NCBI GenBank assembly: GCA_947167315.1
Contig: CAMVHP010000047.1
Span: 1-6,876, forward strand
Length of the DNA stretch: 6,876 nucleotides
Reading direction: 5' to 3'
From: RGIG8782 sp017475895
GTDB lineage: Bacteria; Pseudomonadota; Alphaproteobacteria; Rickettsiales; UBA1997
Shown here in pieces: positions 1 to 5,847 of this stretch. Both the position numbers and the translations under genes were made by a program. Every line of letters begins with the position of its first letter. Within the stretch, counting starts at the first letter, position 1. A model generated the notes under the pieces. It saw only the letters and a list, made by a program, of their open reading frames with translations, ran no database searches and was not told the origin of the DNA.

Positions 1-35
1 GCAATTCATTATTTTTCTCAATTTTTTCCTCCAGT

Positions 36-55
36 TTTTTTATTATATTTTTCAA
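36..55 (-). other. Frameshift region after GQFFTP, in or near A5 and A6 runs
   Basis: The coding frame after SSIPLEK ends within about ten residues at TGA 18-20. Deleting one A from either nearby A run keeps the frame open to the window edge, giving IIKKLEEKIEKNNEL or KKLEEKIEKNNEL. Such a charged linker normally follows GQFFTP before the SAM-binding motif in this family. The exact base is not assignable because both runs give acceptable protein. Confidence 0.6.
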
Positions 56-818
56 GTGGTATTGATGATATAATAAATCTACATAATGGAATAGGAGTAA
101 AAAATTGTCCACTCTCCTGTTTTAAACTATCATTTAATAATTTTTCAAAAAAATCTCCCAAAAATTGGTGTTTTTGCGTATATCTCAGTCTGTATTCCTG
201 TAAAATTGTTATTATTTCTTTTAAAATATTTGTGTTGAATCTAAAATCTTTATCATCATAAATATCAATAAAATTAAATTCTTGTGTCTTTTTAATTCTC
301 AGATATTCTATTTGCTCCTTTGCACTTTGTTTACTCTTTTCATTAATAATACTATTCAATAAATTTTCTATTTCACTACTATCAAAATCTAGAATTTTAA
401 TACCTAAAAACTGTCTCATACCACTGTTATAAAGATTATTTAATCTTATTAACAAATCTTTATCATCTTCATTATATTTAACCTGAAATTGCGTTTCTAC
501 ATCTCTTTCTTCTTGCTCATCCGTAATTTTACACAAGAATAGATTCATCATTTTATTAAATGCGTTAGGTTTATCAGAAACACAATTATGTCTTAAAATT
601 TCTAAAAAATTATTATATATTTTATTACCACTTTCTTTTTCAAGTATTTTTAAGTTGCTTGTTGTTATATTTTTAGAAATACACTTAAACAACGGAACGT
701 TGTCTTCAAAAATACCAGTTTCTTTAAACTCTTTATTCCAATACGTAAATCTTTCCTGTTGGTTTAATCCCTTCCATTGTTCTATCTTGTTCTCAATTAT
801 TAGGCTTTTAAAATATAA

Positions 819-829
819 CCCCCCCCCCC
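819..829 (-). repeat. 11-base G homopolymer inside the restriction-modification gene (candidate phase-variation tract)
   Basis: Eleven consecutive C on the + strand read as G11 in the coding direction. It falls between the nuclease and methylase parts and encodes a short glycine stretch (AVGGG). With 11 G the frame runs into TAA at 808-810. With 10 (or 13) it continues in frame into the methylase half. A run this long is exceptional in such an AT-rich sequence and is typical of slipped-strand contingency tracts. Confidence 0.8.
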
Positions 830-973
830 ACAGCTTCTGTAATATTTGATGTATACAGACAAATTGCTACGCTATCTTGTTCTTGTTGTAGATAGGAAAA
901 TAATTGTCCTCCATCCTTTTCCATATTTTTCTTTTCTTTTTCAAATTCTCCACCAAATGTTTTACATTCAATC

Positions 974-979
974 AAAAAA
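974..979 (-). other. Frameshift site at a T6 run, just before the nuclease E-C-K motif
   Basis: The coding strand reads AGT ATT TTT TGA, ending piece 1 of the restriction-modification gene. With a seventh T it reads through as S-I-F-L-I-E-C-K-T-F-G-G, the expected end of a PD-(D/E)XK core whose Asp lies 15 residues upstream of the Glu. The shift therefore separates the nuclease Asp from its Glu/Lys pair. Confidence 0.75.
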
Positions 980-1345
980 TACTTTTATTATTATCATCTA
1001 TAACCTGTATATCACAATAACCTTTACCACTATGTCCTAAACCCCAATCCTTTTCTAAAACTATGTTTTTTGCTTTATAACCTTTTTCTAACAACCTATT
1101 GACACACTCTAAAACTACAAAATTTTCCTCTTGATTAAAATTGCTTGTGGTTTCTCTACAAACACTTATACCAAAATCTTTGTATTTTATCTTTGAATTT
1201 TTTGCATTTTTATCATCAATATCCACCTCTAAAACATCATCTTTATATTTTTTAATATATGTATTTTCCGTTCCATTTTTTGCTACAAATCCAAGTAGTT
1301 TCAATCTATTTATAAAATCCATTTTGTTACAAATAATATGTCATA

Positions 1346-1375
1346 TTTATATAAAAAAATAAACTTTTTATTCAA
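1346..1375 (-). promoter_or_regulatory. Candidate promoter of the restriction-modification gene
   Basis: On the minus strand TTGAAT (1375-1370) and TATATA (1353-1348) are separated by 16 bp, which predicts a start near 1341 and a leader of about 20 nt. No Shine-Dalgarno sequence precedes the ATG at 1322. This is a by-eye match in very AT-rich DNA. Confidence 0.35.
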
Positions 1376-1387
1376 TATTGCAATATT
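1374..1387. promoter_or_regulatory. 14-bp perfect palindrome between the divergent restriction-modification gene and folA
   Basis: AATATTG/CAATATT is a perfect dyad covering the candidate -35 of folA (TTGCAA 1378-1383) and touching the candidate -35 of the divergent restriction-modification gene (1370-1375). A second inverted repeat, ATATTTTT (1383-1390) and AAAAATAT (1393-1400), overlaps the folA spacer. This could be an operator or simply AT-rich symmetry. The remaining bases of 1323-1433 show no gene. Confidence 0.35.
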
Positions 1388-1405
1388 TTTTTAAAAATAT
1401 ACAAT
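1378..1405 (+). promoter_or_regulatory. Candidate folA promoter
   Basis: TTGCAA (1378-1383), a 16-bp spacer and TACAAT (1400-1405) place a transcription start about 20 nt before the folA ATG. The leader is A-rich without a Shine-Dalgarno sequence. Confidence 0.4.
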
Positions 1406-1433
1406 TGAAAATATAAATAAAAATAGCAAAAAT

Positions 1434-1934
1434 ATGAAAGTATCCATGATAGTTGCCAGAGGAAAACACAACCAGATAGGAAAAGACAATAAACTGCTCT
1501 GGAGCATAAAAGATGATATGAAAAACTTTAAAAACTTAACCACAGGACACCACATACTTATGGGTAGAAAAACATTTGAATCCATAGGAAAGGCTTTACC
1601 AAATAGAACAAATATGGTAATAACCAGAAATACAAATTTTGTTGCACCAAAGGATGTTTTGGTTTTTGATTGCTCCTATAAAGCTATGGATTTTGCCAAA
1701 AGTAAAGGAGAAAATGAAATTTTTGTTTGTGGTGGCTATACCATCTATAAGTTTTTTTTAGAAAATAATCTTCTGGATAGAATCTATTTAACGGAAGTTG
1801 ATTACGATGGTGATGCTGATACTTTCGTTCCCGAAATAAATGTAAACGAATGGAAAGTAACCGAGCTATTAAAGTTTGAAAAAAGTGATGTAAACGAATA
1901 TTCCGGACGAATTTTATGTCTGGATAAAAAATAA
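1434..1934 (+). CDS. folA: Dihydrofolate reductase
   Basis: Reduces dihydrofolate to tetrahydrofolate with NADPH in the cytoplasm, feeding one-carbon metabolism and thymidylate and purine synthesis. The 166-residue length is normal for bacterial FolA. Visible motifs in order: N-terminal strand MKVSMIVA; Met20-loop region IGKDNKLLW (15-23); the active-site acidic residue Asp28 in WSIKDDMKNFK (aligned with E. coli Asp27); the cofactor-binding block MGRKTFESIG (43-52); LPNR with Arg58 (aligned with E. coli Arg57, which binds the substrate glutamate); VCGGYTIY (98-105), the second NADPH glycine pair; and a C-terminal DADTFVPEI strand. The start is the first ATG after a suitable promoter and gives the expected N terminus. 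It is a single-gene unit, divergent from the restriction-modification gene and convergent with the metalloprotease gene, with 8 bp between stop codons. No thyA is adjacent. Nothing suggests loss of function. Confidence 0.96.
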   Translation: MKVSMIVARGKHNQIGKDNKLLWSIKDDMKNFKNLTTGHHILMGRKTFESIGKALPNRTNMVITRNTNFVAPKDVLVFDCSYKAMDFAKSKGENEIFVCGGYTIYKFFLENNLLDRIYLTEVDYDGDADTFVPEINVNEWKVTELLKFEKSDVNEYSGRILCLDKK

Positions 1935-1957
1935 ATGTAAATTTATTTGTTTTTTTT
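1926..1957. terminator. Possible bidirectional terminator between folA and the metalloprotease gene
   Basis: An A run, AAATAAAT (1929-1936), a GTAA loop, ATTTATTT (1941-1948) and a T run (1950-1957) form an 8-bp A:U-only hairpin spanning both convergent stop codons. The flanking A and T runs could provide a U-tract in either direction. The stem has no G:C pair, so it would be weak. Confidence 0.35.
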
Positions 1958-2884
1958 GAATTCAAAATATTCAACACCATTATCAAGTTTATTTATTTCT
2001 TTGCCCTCGAAAAATTTCTCAAAACTTTTGGCAACTTCTGCATCTTCTCTGCCTTTAGTAATACTTTCAACCCACTTATTATTCATATCATCAACATCGG
2101 CGAATCTAGATCTATTATTTCTCACCCACTCTTTTTTATATGGTTTTAGATTGGCAACAAAATCATTTGCCAGCGCCGCTACGTCATCATCTGTATTTTT
2201 ATTCAAAATCGGTATCAAAATATTATTGACCCAAGTTGTAGTATTCATAAAATAATTAATTATATCGTTGTAATAAAACTGGTAATCTCCCCAATCTCCA
2301 ACTTCTCTTGACATGGCAACCAACTCAAAATACCTAGCAAATAATTCTGCCATGTGGTTTTCTAGCTTATAATTTTTGAGTTGTTGTTCCATAATATCCT
2401 TGACGGCACTTTTTACCTGCAGTAAATGTGTATTATTTAGCCTTAAATCTTCATACAGTGCTTTTTTAAAATCACCATTTACATTTATACCACTTATGTG
2501 CTCCACCGCATGTCCAATTTCATGTATAATTATATCAGGAATTATCTTTTTTATAACTATGGTATAGTGTTTAGAAAATATTCCATTTTTAAAAGTACTT
2601 TCCTGCGATCTTACCTCTTTTGTGGCGGTGGTACAGTGTCCCAGTACCCTATCGTAGCTCTTTAAAGGCTGTACTTTAAAGACGGCATTACCGCGTTTTA
2701 GTTGTGTAATTATAGCATTTAAAACCGGAACAAAAATCGGAATTCTATACAATTCACTTAAACAGTATATAAAATACTCCAGATCCGTTTTCTTTTCAAA
2801 AATAGTATTGGAGTAAACATAACTTAAAATTTTATTGTGTTTAACTTCAAAACTATTATCAAATAAAATTAGATCATTTGCCAT
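1943..2884 (-). CDS. Putative zinc metalloprotease, HExxH type with an anthrax-lethal-factor-like motif layout
   Basis: A 313-residue protein. HEIGHAVEH (121-129) gives the two zinc-binding histidines (121, 125) and catalytic Glu122. About 55 residues later NHMAELFARYFEL (176-188) offers Glu180 as a third ligand, making it a gluzincin-like enzyme. Anthrax lethal factor (MEROPS M34) has HEFGHAVD followed about 50 residues later by EFFAEAFRL with a catalytic Tyr just before it. Here Tyr172 lies eight residues before Glu180. The resemblance is by motif only. No signal peptide, lipobox or membrane segment is visible, so it is cytoplasmic or exported by a non-Sec route. The C-terminal third is charged and ends FEFKKNK. 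Its ATG overlaps the rppH stop by one base (TAATG), with no Shine-Dalgarno sequence, so translation is probably coupled. The substrate is unknown. It could be an intracellular protease, a toxin or an effector; I do not recognise a named family. Confidence 0.75.
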   Translation of the reverse strand: MANDLILFDNSFEVKHNKILSYVYSNTIFEKKTDLEYFIYCLSELYRIPIFVPVLNAIITQLKRGNAVFKVQPLKSYDRVLGHCTTATKEVRSQESTFKNGIFSKHYTIVIKKIIPDIIIHEIGHAVEHISGINVNGDFKKALYEDLRLNNTHLLQVKSAVKDIMEQQLKNYKLENHMAELFARYFELVAMSREVGDWGDYQFYYNDIINYFMNTTTWVNNILIPILNKNTDDDVAALANDFVANLKPYKKEWVRNNRSRFADVDDMNNKWVESITKGREDAEVAKSFEKFFEGKEINKLDNGVEYFEFKKNK

Positions 2885-3369
2885 TACAAACCAAATTTTG
2901 TTAAAATATATTTATACATATCTTTTTTAAACGGTGGTACTTTTTCCACCAATTCTTCAGCATTTTTAAATAATCTAAAACTCAAAAATTCAGTTTCTTC
3001 CGGCACAACATCATACCTAAAACCGATATCATCATTCCTTTTATTTAACTTTATCAAAAAGAAATATTTACTTTGTCCGTCAAATTCAACTTTTTTACCG
3101 TCCTCAAAACCCCATCTTTTAACACCATTGGGAAAATCGTAACTGTAAGGCTCCTCCAGTTGTTTGATTATTTTATAGCTGTTTTCCGTCAATCCAATTT
3201 CCTCATATATTTCTCTTCTGATAGCTTCCGATGGCGTTTCGTTTCCATCGATACCGCCCTCAACTCCCTGCCAATCTTCCGGAAAATCACTTCTTTGAAA
3301 AGCAACAATATTATCGTCAATGTCCGTGACTATTGCTCCCACCGCCATTCTATATTTTTTTTCTGTCAT
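2884..3369 (-). CDS. rppH: Nudix hydrolase, probable RNA pyrophosphohydrolase
   Basis: RppH removes pyrophosphate from the triphosphorylated 5' end of mRNA, opening it to RNase E-type decay. The protein is about 161 residues, usual for RppH. A perfect Nudix box (G-x5-E-x7-R-E-U-x-E-E-x-G-U) begins at GGIDGNE and ends at REIYEEIGL. The upstream YRMAVGAIV and WQGVEGGID, and the downstream YSYDFPNG followed by GQSKYFFLIKL, match the RppH pattern (PQGGID, YDFP, GQxQKWFLL). The usual PQGG is VEGG here, so another Nudix substrate such as a dinucleoside polyphosphate is possible. Start: ATG 3367-3369 (MTEKKYR) is preferred. A TTG at 3373-3375, two codons upstream and in frame, sits 12 nt after an AGGA and may be used instead. 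It lies 8 bp after the trxB stop and overlaps the next gene by one base, so it is the middle gene of a three-gene operon. Confidence 0.8.
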   Translation of the reverse strand: MTEKKYRMAVGAIVTDIDDNIVAFQRSDFPEDWQGVEGGIDGNETPSEAIRREIYEEIGLTENSYKIIKQLEEPYSYDFPNGVKRWGFEDGKKVEFDGQSKYFFLIKLNKRNDDIGFRYDVVPEETEFLSFRLFKNAEELVEKVPPFKKDMYKYILTKFGL

Positions 3370-3377
3370 AGTCAAAA

Positions 3378-4319
3378 TTATTTATTATCCTCTTCCAGCT
3401 CTAATGCTGCAATACAGCCATAACCGGCCGCCAATATGGCCTGTTTATATTTTTTGTTTGTTACGTCTCCACAGGCATAAACAAACGGTATATTGGTTCT
3501 GGCACTATCTTTTTCGGTGATTATGTAACCGTTTTTATCCATATTTAACCCACTGTTAACAAAAATAGAGCTTTCCGGATCCCTACCGATAGCCACAAAC
3601 ATGGCATTTACTTTAACTTCACTAATTTCATTAGTTTTGTTGTTTACAATCTTCAAACTTTCCACAGATTTTGGTTTTTCACTTCCACAAACCTCCTGAA
3701 CCTCACTGTTAAACAGAACCTCTATTTTATCATTATTCAGAACCTTTTTAGCCAAAGTGTCACTCATCTTCATAAGAGAATCCTTTCTATATATAAGATA
3801 CACCTTTGAAGCAATACCAGCCATGTGCAAAGCCTCTATTCCCGCCGTGTCACCGCCCCCAATAACCGCAACCGGCAAATTCCTAAAAAAATTACCGTCA
3901 CAGGTGGCACAACCAGAAACTCCATAACCCAAAAACTTTTTTTCACTTTCAATACCCAACCATCTGGCTTTTGCTCCGGTTGCTATGACTATGTTATTAG
4001 CTTTAATAGTATTACCGTTTTCTGTACTTACGGTAAAGGGTCTTTTTGAAAAATCCACAGCTTTAACGCTGTCATATATTATTTCGACACCAAGATTTTC
4101 CGCCTGTTTCAATGCTCTATCCATCAACTCAAAACCCTTTATGGGTTCCGGAAAACCAGGAAAATTTTCCACATCCGTTGTTATCGTCAACTGTCCACCA
4201 ACACTTACACCAGTTATAATCGCCGTTTTTAATCCTCCTCTAACCGTGTAGATTCCCGCCGTGTCACCGGCCGGACCCGAACCTATCACCAGAACATCAT
4301 ATTTACTTTTGTCTTCCAT
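3378..4319 (-). CDS. trxB: Thioredoxin-disulfide reductase
   Basis: A flavoenzyme that passes electrons from NAD(P)H through FAD and a redox cysteine pair to thioredoxin in the cytoplasm. It is 313 residues, the standard low-molecular-weight TrxB size. Motifs in order: FAD-binding GSGPAG (13-18); GGQL (41-44); ATGA (113-116); active-site CATC (137-140) in SGCATCDGNFF; pyridine-nucleotide Rossmann motif GGGDTAG (154-160); and the C-terminal FAD motif ACGDVTNKKYKQAILAAGYG (282-301). The 2'-phosphate clamp after the second Rossmann fold, HRRDxxR in E. coli, reads YRKDSLM (177-183). It keeps one Arg, changes one to Lys and loses the last, so NADPH preference may be weakened. The related ferredoxin- or NADH-linked reductases are alternatives, but CATC and overall fit favour TrxB. 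It is the first gene of the trxB-rppH-protease unit. The ATG at 4319 has no Shine-Dalgarno sequence and a leader of about 20 nt. Confidence 0.93.
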   Translation of the reverse strand: MEDKSKYDVLVIGSGPAGDTAGIYTVRGGLKTAIITGVSVGGQLTITTDVENFPGFPEPIKGFELMDRALKQAENLGVEIIYDSVKAVDFSKRPFTVSTENGNTIKANNIVIATGAKARWLGIESEKKFLGYGVSGCATCDGNFFRNLPVAVIGGGDTAGIEALHMAGIASKVYLIYRKDSLMKMSDTLAKKVLNNDKIEVLFNSEVQEVCGSEKPKSVESLKIVNNKTNEISEVKVNAMFVAIGRDPESSIFVNSGLNMDKNGYIITEKDSARTNIPFVYACGDVTNKKYKQAILAAGYGCIAALELEEDNK

Positions 4320-4345
4320 AACTGTTGTTTTTATTTCATATTTTT

Positions 4346-4373
4346 ATGGTATTTTCTTTTTAAAATAAATCAA
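4346..4373 (-). promoter_or_regulatory. Candidate trxB operon promoter
   Basis: Minus strand TTGATT (4373-4368), a 16-bp spacer and TACCAT (4351-4346) predict a start near 4339, about 20 nt before the trxB ATG. The same two hexamers and spacer length recur on the other strand for the divergent gene. Confidence 0.42.
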
Positions 4374-4384
4374 CAGAAAAAAAC

Positions 4385-4412
4385 TTGATTATTACTCAAT
4401 TATTTTTACCAT
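4385..4412 (+). promoter_or_regulatory. Candidate promoter of the SIMPL gene
   Basis: TTGATT (4385-4390), a 16-bp spacer and TACCAT (4407-4412) predict a start near 4419, about 19 nt before the ATG at 4438. An AGGA (4419-4422) is 15 nt from the ATG, too far for an ideal ribosome binding site. The rest of 4320-4437 holds no gene. Confidence 0.42.
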
Positions 4413-4437
4413 CCATGTAGGAATGATTTTATAGCCT

Positions 4438-5151
4438 ATGAAAAAAATAATATATTTCGCACTAACGATAACGTTAGCATTATCTTTTTTAATACTCATC
4501 ATAAAAAAGAGTATTTTCACAAAAAGCGGCTATGTAACAGTTAAGGGATCAGCAGAAAGAGTTGTAAAAGCCGACATGGTCTATTGGACCATAACTTTTG
4601 TAAATGCCGGAAACAATCTGAGTACATTAAAAAGCAAAAATTCCAGTGATCTAAAGGCAATCATAGATTTTCTGAAAGAAAATAACTTTAGAGACAACGA
4701 ATACGAAATAAATCCAATAGAATTGATAGATATGGATGCTAGAGAATACAGAGATCTGAATCAAACAAACAGGTACATAATGACCCAGAGCATATCCATA
4801 ATAACAAAAAATGTTGATCTAGTCAGTATCACAAGCCAAAAACTAGATTCACTAATCGACAAAAATATATCTCTGAAGTGTGGTTACGGCGAAATGAGAC
4901 CTGTTTACAAATTCACAAAATTAAACTCCATAAAGCAGGAAATGCTAAAAGAAGCCACCATCAATGCCAAGAAAGCTGCAGAACAGTTTGCAAAGGATTC
5001 AAAAACTAAAGTTGGCAAAATAAAATATGCCAATCAGGGACTATTCAACATAACTCCAAAAAACAAAAGCACCAGCTACGGAGGCGATGAATCTTTTGAA
5101 AAAGATAAAGAAGTCAGGGTTGTTATAACAATAGATTACTGGTTGAAATAG
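4438..5151 (+). CDS. Membrane-anchored SIMPL (DUF541, YggE-like) domain protein
   Basis: A 237-residue protein with one N-terminal hydrophobic helix (about 4-22, MKKIIYFALTITLALSFLIL) and no clear signal peptidase site, so it is probably anchored in the inner membrane with the rest in the periplasm. The SIMPL domain runs from about residue 32: YVTVKGSAERVVKADMVYW (32-50), the middle TNRYIMTQSISI, and the highly characteristic end Y-K-F-T-K-L-N-S-I-K (157-166) ... ATINAKKAAEQFAKDSKTKVG ... ANQGLFNI (198-205). This order matches proteobacterial family members. Relatives (YggE, Omp28/BP26) are linked to oxidative-stress tolerance and oligomer formation, but no precise activity is established. 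The start is fixed by an in-frame TAG two codons upstream (4432-4434). It is divergent from trxB, which makes shared redox or envelope-stress control conceivable. It stands alone in its transcription unit. Confidence 0.9.
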   Translation: MKKIIYFALTITLALSFLILIIKKSIFTKSGYVTVKGSAERVVKADMVYWTITFVNAGNNLSTLKSKNSSDLKAIIDFLKENNFRDNEYEINPIELIDMDAREYRDLNQTNRYIMTQSISIITKNVDLVSITSQKLDSLIDKNISLKCGYGEMRPVYKFTKLNSIKQEMLKEATINAKKAAEQFAKDSKTKVGKIKYANQGLFNITPKNKSTSYGGDESFEKDKEVRVVITIDYWLK

Positions 5152-5194
5152 TTTTAATAGTTTTGTCGCTCGCAATCCACATTGATTAGCTACA

Positions 5195-5830
5195 CTAGTC
5201 TCCAGCGGTTGCGTCCTCTCTGTCAAATTTTAGCGAGCCCCTATAATCCGGAAATTCCTCATAGATGGCGTTAAAAAGTTTGTTTATTCTCCTCAGCAGC
5301 TGTCTTCTGCCAATAAAAGGAACGTGGTCCGCAAGCGGAATTAATTGCGAACTTCCAATACCATCTATTAGTTTAACACTAACATCACCACCATCACCCA
5401 TCTTAACAAGATAATTATTTAAATGTTGGTCCCTAATCTGCACATTGTTTTTATAAAAAACCCTAAACATATTCATCAGAGATTTTTTCAACTGCTCGGT
5501 CAAACCATACTTTGCAATATATTCTTTAATGGACATTGAATCACCAATGTAATCAATAAGCATCGCATCACCAAGATTTGTTTTAATCACCCCATAGAAA
5601 TTCGGAATAAAGTCAAATATTTTTGGATCGTTTTTCTTTTCTATTAATTTATATGTTTTAATCTCTTTAATGTTTTCACTGTACCAAGACAAAGGCCTAA
5701 TTCTCTTCCACCAAGCACCTTTCTTCCTTGCTATAACAATCTTGAAACATTTATTTTTAAAATCATCATTCAAAAATATTCCTCTGTGGCTGCCTCTTGC
5801 CACCATATCCGCTTCAGTAAAAACTAACAT
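5195..5830 (-). CDS. yrbL: YrbL-family protein (PhoP-regulated YrbL-like, kinase-like fold)
   Basis: A 211-residue protein matching E. coli YrbL in order and length. The N-terminal ARGSHRGIFLNDDFKNKCFKIV (11-32) parallels the YrbL GTGRHRKCY ... RCIKIV block. PNFYGVIKTNLGDAMLIDYI (76-95) parallels the next conserved strand pair. DGIGSSQLIPLADHVPFIGRR (156-176) parallels DNIGESTLIPLATW. The fold looks like a reduced protein kinase: Lys30 as the strand-3 lysine, IRDQHLNNYLV (132-142) as a catalytic-loop equivalent, and LIDG with Asp156 at the DFG position. Kinase activity and target are not established for the family. It is soluble, with no signal or membrane segment. The start at ATG 5830 is supported by GAGGAG at 5835-5840, the strongest ribosome binding site in the window. 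It lies 17 bp after the mscS-family gene and is probably co-transcribed with it. It is convergent with the SIMPL gene, with 43 bp between the stops. Confidence 0.8.
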   Translation of the reverse strand: MLVFTEADMVARGSHRGIFLNDDFKNKCFKIVIARKKGAWWKRIRPLSWYSENIKEIKTYKLIEKKNDPKIFDFIPNFYGVIKTNLGDAMLIDYIGDSMSIKEYIAKYGLTEQLKKSLMNMFRVFYKNNVQIRDQHLNNYLVKMGDGGDVSVKLIDGIGSSQLIPLADHVPFIGRRQLLRRINKLFNAIYEEFPDYRGSLKFDREDATAGD

Positions 5831-5834
5831 TTGT

Positions 5835-5840
5835 CTCCTC
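5835..5840 (-). promoter_or_regulatory. Shine-Dalgarno site of the yrbL-like gene
   Basis: GAGGAG on the minus strand, 4 nt before ATG 5830, within the 17-bp gap after the channel gene. It fixes the yrbL start and contrasts with the SD-less leaders of folA, trxB and the restriction-modification gene. Confidence 0.7.
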
Positions 5841-5847
5841 TATCGGT

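Larger units (their letters stand above)
1..1322 (-). pseudogene. Type IIG-like restriction-modification gene (fused nuclease and N6-adenine methylase), frameshifted, 3' end outside window
   Basis: Three consecutive reading-frame pieces make one protein of about 440 residues when three single-base indels are undone. Piece 1 starts at ATG 1322 (MDFINRLKLLGF) and carries the start of a PD-(D/E)XK nuclease core: Glu72, then GYCDIQV with Asp104. It stops at TGA 972-974. One extra T in the run 974-979 restores IFLIECKTFGGEF, which supplies the catalytic E-x-K. That frame runs to an 11-G run at 819-829. Removing one G joins it (AVGGGLYFKSLIIENK) to piece 3, which covers an HsdM-type helical region (FLEILRHN, SDKPNAFNKMMNLFLCKI) and GQFFTP at about 93-110, the usual lead-in to the methylase SAM site. 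A third shift near 36-55 ends piece 3 at TGA 18-20, and removing one A there continues as IIKKLEEKIEKNNEL. The SAM-binding and NPPY motifs would lie beyond the left edge. Domain order fits fused Type IIG or HsdM-like enzymes that cut and methylate DNA. As assembled, neither activity could be made. Whether this is true decay, phase-off or assembly error is open. Confidence 0.8.

Noticed and set aside
655..1040. Two short plus-strand open frames (655-849 and 846-1040) over the apparent gap in the restriction-modification gene
   Set aside because: They are antisense to sequence that, once the shifts are undone, encodes conserved nuclease and linker residues. Their own products are low-complexity and hydrophobic with no motif.
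1..1322. Separate small genes (116-residue and 224-residue proteins) instead of one broken gene
   Set aside because: The split points fall inside the nuclease active site and directly before the methylase core. The intervening frame supplies exactly the missing E-C-K motif, and the 224-residue piece has only a TTG start without a ribosome binding site.
4423..4434. Three-codon mini-ORF (ATG ATT TTA TAG) just upstream of the SIMPL start
   Set aside because: Its AGGA is too close to act as its ribosome binding site, and such mini-ORFs are common by chance in AT-rich leaders.
5041..5226. Short minus-strand open frame (61 residues) at the SIMPL/yrbL junction
   Set aside because: It overlaps the well-supported SIMPL coding end and the yrbL end, and it has no ribosome binding site or recognisable motif.
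5168..5238. Inverted repeat GCTCGC (5168-5173) and GCGAGC (5233-5238) as a terminator between the SIMPL gene and yrbL
   Set aside because: Only six base pairs with a loop of about 60 nt, no U-tract, and the right arm lies inside the yrbL coding region. No convincing terminator was found in 5152-5194.
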